Shown piece after piece: positions 58,917 through 64,000 of a stretch of DNA of 64,000 nucleotides (position 1 is the stretch's first letter; every line of letters begins with the position of its first letter). The position numbers were made by a program, and so were the translations under genes. Source of the DNA: Epiperipatus broadwayi (taxonomy: Eukaryota > Onychophora > Udeonychophora > Euonychophora > Peripatidae). Location of the stretch: contig JAQFVV010000028.1 in NCBI GenBank assembly GCA_028023455.1, positions 1,433,501 to 1,497,500 of the forward strand, written 5' to 3'. Below the pieces are notes generated by a model. It worked only from the letters and a program-made list of their open reading frames with translations. It had not been told where the DNA came from and ran no database searches.

Positions 58917-60365
58917 GTTATATATGTTTAATATTACATCTAATACTGATATGCAATAAACTGTAAAAATTTTGCAAACATCAATTATTAAAACATAGGG
59001 AATGGAATTAAAAGTGATTAATCAAGATTATCATCTCTCATTTCTAAATGCTTAAGATTTGCCTATACATATATGCTTGGGTAAAAATTCTAAGATGGAT
59101 TAATCTTAGCTTTTCAAATGACTTTATCTTGTGTTTAGAAAGAAGAGTATTCCTTAAGTGTTTAAATGTATGCAGCCCATGTGTAAAGGGGTGATCCCCT
59201 AATAATTGTTGGAAAAAAAGTTAATAATTACAACACTTTTGTTAGATTATTAATGCAGCAATAAACAACTTAGTTAATTTATTAATCTGTTTGTGTTTTT
59301 GCCCACATAATGTGGGCAAGCATTTTCTAATTATAATTATCTGGTTTTCACTTAAGATAAACAGAAATATATGCAATCTATGCATGTGATTTTTAGACCT
59401 TCATTTCCATCTTTCTTTCCAGTTTCAAAAAAGGTAAGTTTTATTTTTCTATGATAATAAAAATAAAAATTTTATTATAATTTTATGATAAAAGGTCTTG
59501 TCTGCATTTTAATAATAATAAAAATATGCAAATGCTAAAAGTAAAGATTTTGACAGTATATAAACCTAGGCAGATTATCCACTACTGCAATGCAAATTTC
59601 AAAGCTGCATATCAAATGCAAAGAGAGATGACAGTTGATGAAGCTATTACTAAACTTATGGTCATAGTAGCATGAAGCAATATGAGCCCTCAAATGATAG
59701 GATAAATTATATTACATCACACTGACTCTAAACTATTAGCTTATGTATCTCAAGCTTAACTTTATAATGAATTTAGTATTTCATTCACTTTTTATTTTAT
59801 TTTATTATTTTATTTTGTATATAGTGACTATTTTAGTAATAATTTTTAATAAATTACAAACTGTATTGAAGTTCTTTATTGTAATATTTAAATTATGTCT
59901 AATTGATCAATATTAACTACTTGTTATAAGGGATGTTATTAGGGATGACATATTCATTGCAAACTCCTGTATGGAAATACATTTTGAAGGGCTACTAAGA
60001 AAAATGAAAGGTACTATGTCTATATTCTATGAAGTTTTCAAGTGATGGATTATCTTAGGTAAGTGTTATTATATACCAATTTTTTATATATTTTATGATG
60101 AATTCAATTAACCTACTAACAAAAATATAATTTTAAGTTGTATGCATGATAACTTTGAATTTATGAAATAATATGAAAATAATTATTAGAAATATTAACT
60201 TTTATTCTTTTTTATTACTTTGAGTATCAATGACTATATTTTTTCAGCTTTATTACATTCTTTGATGTTTCAGGTTTCAAATAATATATATTATGTCATT
60301 TTTGAGTAATACAAACATATATTATGATAAAATTTGTGGCTTGAGATAATTTTTTAATTATTCAA
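58917..60365. other. AT-rich intergenic stretch
   Basis: No gene recognised. A perfect short palindrome ttgcccacataatgtgggcaa lies at 59,299-59,320. Confidence 0.45.
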
Positions 60366-60369
60366 TACA

Positions 60370-60870
60370 GCTGCTTCACCAGTGAAAACACAATGGCTGA
60401 AATTAATCATAAAATTAAACTTGGATGAACAGGTTAGTAGAAATAACTTACTATTAAAATAAATATCTTTTACCAATACTTATTTCTGGATCTGAAATTG
60501 GGGACACTTAACAGAAGAACTATTGTGGAAACTTCAGAATCTGAATTATGTGTGTAGAAAGAGGATCAAAAGTTACAAGAAGAAATTGAACATGAAATAA
60601 TAGGTAAGAGAATAAACAGGTATTACTAGCATCATTGAAAGAATGAAGTATCTGAGAAGGAGTAAGCAAGAAATATTACTAAAAGCTGTGATAATAAATT
60701 GAATCCAAAGTGTTTTAAAATGATTTAAAAACACGTGTTATAAACTGATAAAATAAAGAGAGTAGTTGATATGGAAAAGAGAGACTGTGTGTAGAAGAAA
60801 CCGAGTTAAAACTGAGTAGACTTTCATTTTGCAATGGATTCACAACAGTTAAAAACGATGATGACAATAT
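60370..60870 (+). pseudogene. RTE-type LINE 3' relic
   Basis: acacaatggctgaaattaatcat, the LETWTLN-like cttggggacacttaacagaag region and the terminal gagtagactttcattttgcaatggatt then gatgatgac follow the order of the main RTE copy (63,058-63,600). Heavily diverged. Confidence 0.6.
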
Positions 60871-62308
60871 AATTGATAAATTTAATTTTTATTTGAAAAG
60901 ATTTTATTGTTTAAATGAAATACAGATTTTTAATTTTTTTATTTCTATTTTATTTTTATTAATGAAATAATATAATACTTTGATGACATGTACTTGAATA
61001 TATTTTAGCCAGTATGCAGAAAGAAATATTTATAATTGCTGCATTTTACCACTTAAATGGAAAAAAAAAAGTAAGGGGCTTTCCACAAATAACAACGATC
61101 AAATTATTTTTTTTTTTGTGATTAAAATGCAAACGAATTTGTTTGCATCTTTTAAATAAATATCAAAGGCTTCCAAAGACTGATTTTCCCATTTTAAATA
61201 TTTTTAAATAGACGAAAGATGTGATAATAGATTTGTCTTTGATCACTCTCGTATTCTATTTCAGACCTAAGGATTTAAAAATAAAAAGATGTAACCACAT
61301 TTGACTTTATGAAGTTAACCACATTACCAATCAAGAAGTTGCAATGTATTTTCAAGTTGCTTTTTCATAATAGGAAGCTGATTGTGAATTATATACCATG
61401 ATTCTTTTTATAGCCTAAGTACATTTAGAGGTAATAAAATCAATAGTCTAATGCATAACAAAGATAAAATTGGCAAAGCTAGCTATTATTAAAAAGAGAT
61501 AATATCATGAAATGAGTAAAAAAGTTATATCAAGAATTATATAGTAATAAAAAACTACCTCCTACAACTATTATATCTTCTAAACTGTCCATAATTTTAA
61601 ATGAAGAAGTGAGATATGCAATTAAATTTATGGAAAAGGGAGAAGCTTTAGGTACAATGATGGAATTATAATTGATAGCCTAAAAGAAGCAGGTGAAGAA
61701 ATATAAATATTTTTAGCAAAGTTATATACCAAATGTCTAAATGATAAAGATGTACCAGATGTTTGAAAGAATGCAGTATTAATATTAATATTTAAAAAAG
61801 GTGATAAAGAAGATATTAGAAATTACAGACCTATCAGCCTTTTATCAGTTTTATACAAAAAATTTTTCAAGATAATTACAATTCGCCTACAGAGAACATT
61901 GGATTTCCACCAACCAAAAGAACAAGTTGGATTTAAAAGTGGTTTTAGTACGGTAGATCATATCCAGGTATTAAAAGAAGTTATAGAAAGAACAAATGAA
62001 TATGAGTTGCCATTATGCTTTAGATTTGTAGATTATGAAAAGGCATTTAATTTTATAAGCATCTCTTCAGTGATTAAAGCATTGGATCATCAAAGTATTG
62101 ATCCAAAATACTGATATATTCTGAAGAATATTTATAAAAATGCAACATCAACAATCAGATTACATAATTATACTTGGAAAGTTAATACTGAAAAGAGTGT
62201 AAGACATGGTGATTCCATATCTCCAATATTTTTTATAGCAGTGCTGCAAGTAGTATTTTGTGAATTAAGGGGAAGCTAATGGAATAAAAGACAATGGAGA
62301 TTATTTAA

Positions 62309-62839
62309 GTTATGTAGATTTAACTGAAACACACAGGCTTATTGTATACCTGTGTTTATATATGTAATATATAGGGTATATGAGCAAACACAAATATATA
62401 ATAAACCTGTGTGTTTCAGTTATTACATAGTAGAGATTCTGCCTATCCCTTGTATTAAGTGGATTATGTCCTGTGTATGAGGGGTCGGATTGACTTTAGG
62501 TCAACATGTGTGTGACAAGAATCTTGGTCTTAAGGTGGCCTTTGAGCATTCTATTTCATCATCAGATTTTTAATTGGATGGACAGTTGAAGAGTTGGAGT
62601 GTGGAGTAGATTGAAGCCTGTCCATTAAAGTATGAGGATTGGCTATCTTAATTTATATCTGAGCATCTACAGCATATATGTGTAGAGATGGTAATCTGGA
62701 CCAACTGATGATTGCTGGTTTAGCATGAAATACGTATATTGGTGGTTATTTATCTTTTCAACATGTGTTCAAGTGTATCAGTGTTATGAGATAGTGTGGA
62801 GAGTGGTGGGTCATGTGAAAGTCTGTGTTATGTAGATTT
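62309..62839 (+). mobile_element. 505-bp HHR element in RTE RT, 13-bp TSD
   Basis: GTTATGTAGATTT at 62,309-62,321 and 62,827-62,839 is a perfect TSD inside the catalytic region of the LINE. The insert (62,322-62,826) begins with a 99-bp hairpin (aactgaaacacacagg / cctgtgtgtttcagtt at 62,322-62,420). It carries a complete hammerhead at 62,700-62,743 and ends with ~30 bp resembling the tRNA-like repeat at 8.6 kb. The flanking LINE sequence continues without loss. Confidence 0.88.
62700..62743 (+). ncRNA. Hammerhead ribozyme, family A, dimer-type helix III
   Basis: ACCAA (62,700-04), CUGAUGA (62,705-11), U-U mismatch then helix II UGCU-GGUUU-AGCA, GAA (62,727-29), palindrome AUACGUAU (62,730-37), A17 at 62,738, then UUGGU (62,739-43) pairing fully with ACCAA. 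All core positions are canonical. Helix III is a perfect 8-nt palindrome with no loop, so it can form only between two molecules or two tandem units, as proposed for metazoan PLE hammerheads. Confidence 0.85.
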
Positions 62840-63605
62840 GTAGCTGACATAATTGTTTTTGAAAATAATACTTCAGAGCTTCAGGAAATATTGCAAGAGT
62901 TATCAAATGAAAGTAAGAAAGTAGGACTAACATTAAAAATACTAAAATAATTGTTCAATGAATTTTTTTCAGAAGATGAAAATAAAGATTGATAATAATG
63001 AGTTGGCAGAGGTTAACAATTACAAATACCATGATCAGATTATTATTACAGATAGAAACACAATGGATGAAATTAATCATGGAACTGAACTTGGTTGGTG
63101 TGCTTTTTGTAGAAATAACAATATTAAAAGAAAATATGCGTATGTGTTAGAAAATAAAGATTTTTAATCAATGTGTTTTACCAGCTCTTACATATGAATC
63201 TAAGGCTTGGACACTTAATATAAGAGCAATACAAAGACTTCACACCACTCAAAGAAGTATGGAGAGATGAATATTAAGAGTAACAAGAAGAAATCAAAAA
63301 CACAGTACATGGGTAAGAGAACAAACAGATGTTACTGACACTAGTAAAAGGTTTAACAGACTAAAGTTGAGATGAGCTGGACATATTGCTAGTAGAAATG
63401 ATAATAGATGGACAATTGGAATATTAAACTGGATTCCAAGTAATTGTAAAAGACCCAGAATGAGATCACATGGATGGTTGAAATAAGAAAGTGTATAGAT
63501 ATGATGTGGAGAAGAGAGGCTAGGATTTGAAGAAGGTGGATTGAACTTGGAAAGGCCTTCATTTTGCAGTGTATTGATAATGGTTGATGATGATGATGAC
63601 CATAG

Positions 63606-64000
63606 ACCATCACCCAGCATAAAGTAGATGCCCTATATATATGTGTGTCTTAAGAAATTGTAAAGCACATTGAATACAGGTTAGGGCCTGTTCAGACTAT
63701 TTATATAAGCTTTCTGTGTGCTCTATAAATTAATTAATTTTAAAATGGTGATGTAACTTTAAAATAAATAATATAATGCTTTGTTGCATAGGAGATCTTA
63801 AAAAGTTCAATCATTTCCAGTGACCACCTCGGGTCTTGATTGATGCACTTTGAATTTTAGGGTACTCTACCACTGTACCAAACTAGATAAGGCATAATAA
63901 GATTAAACACAACATTTAAATGCACCACACAAAACATAAAATATTTAATTGTATATGCACCCTTCCATGTAGAACATGAGTAGACTATCTGTTACTCTCA
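63606..64000. repeat. Right-edge sequence including dispersed repeat copy
   Basis: 63,606-63,770 has no recognised feature. 63,778-64,000 matches 57,990-58,200 and runs off the window. Confidence 0.5.

Larger units (their letters stand above)
61488..63605 (+). pseudogene. RTE-type LINE, 5'-truncated RT to 3' tail, split by HHR element
   Basis: The main copy encodes in order: EEVRYAIKFMEKGEA, NYRPISLLSVLYK (fingers), QPKEQVGFKSGFSTVDHI then FRFVDYEKAFN (motif A region, canonical FIDYEKAFD), VRHGDSISPIFFIAVLQ (motif B, canonical QGDTISPKLF-A-L), and after the insertion FVADIIVFENNTSELQE (motif C, canonical FADDIVL). It ends with the YESKAWTLN, WAGHIAS, RKR-R-RW and W-ELGKAFI segments of the RTE C-terminus and a gatgatgatg tail. 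Several stops and frameshifts are present. The N-terminal endonuclease is missing. The open frame at 61,899-62,114 is its best-preserved piece. Confidence 0.85.

Overview
The window looks like nuclear DNA of a metazoan, probably an invertebrate. It is very AT-rich and has long tetranucleotide and (TA)n microsatellites. Every protein remnant I can recognise is a eukaryotic transposable element: Penelope-like, RTE-like and CR1/Jockey-like retroelements, an LTR retrotransposon, a hAT-type MITE and tRNA-derived SINEs. I could not name the species. I found no host protein-coding gene, rRNA, CRISPR array or bacterial-type operon. Nearly all short open frames are chance frames in AT-rich DNA, repeats or decayed elements.

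Layout. 0-16 kb: dispersed ~330-bp repeats carrying decayed hammerhead ribozyme (HHR) motifs, a SINE with target-site duplication (TSD), a large compound microsatellite and a LINE 3' relic. 16.8-22.8 kb: a minus-strand LTR retrotransposon with ~1.65-kb LTRs, a tRNA-Lys-type primer binding site and only gag-like coding remnants. 22.8-23.8 kb: a foldback/tandem HHR repeat. 23.8-29.8 kb: a three-part Penelope-like element (PLE) array. Its 5' part is inverted, followed by a truncated and then a full-length direct unit, all bracketed by an 11-bp near-perfect TSD. 32.0-32.5 kb: a second, different GIY-YIG PLE relic. 33.9-34.1, 44.5-44.8, 47.6-48.6, 50.5-51.4, 53.2-53.5, 54.3-54.5, 55.3-55.8, 56.5-57.5 and 62.3-62.8 kb: short foldback or tandem elements, many with HHR cores and TSDs of 11-17 bp. 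43.5-43.9 kb: a hAT MITE. 51.4-53.6 kb: a CR1/Jockey-like LINE split by a solo LTR and by an HHR foldback. 58-63.6 kb: RTE-type LINE copies, the last one split by an HHR element.

How the parts fit together. The PLE encodes a reverse transcriptase plus a GIY-YIG endonuclease and carries HHR motifs in its terminal (pLTR-like) regions. The small non-autonomous repeats share its hallmarks: an HHR core, tandem partial units, an inverted 5' end, and long TSDs of variable length. The simplest inference is that PLE-type machinery copied HHR-processed RNAs of several families into this locus. Two things stand out. First, a tRNA-like segment with A and B boxes sits just upstream of each HHR in the PLE terminal region. 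Second, at 23,181 a 5' partial copy begins exactly at the nucleotide predicted to follow HHR cleavage. All coding copies carry stops or frameshifts, so nothing in the window appears able to move by itself.
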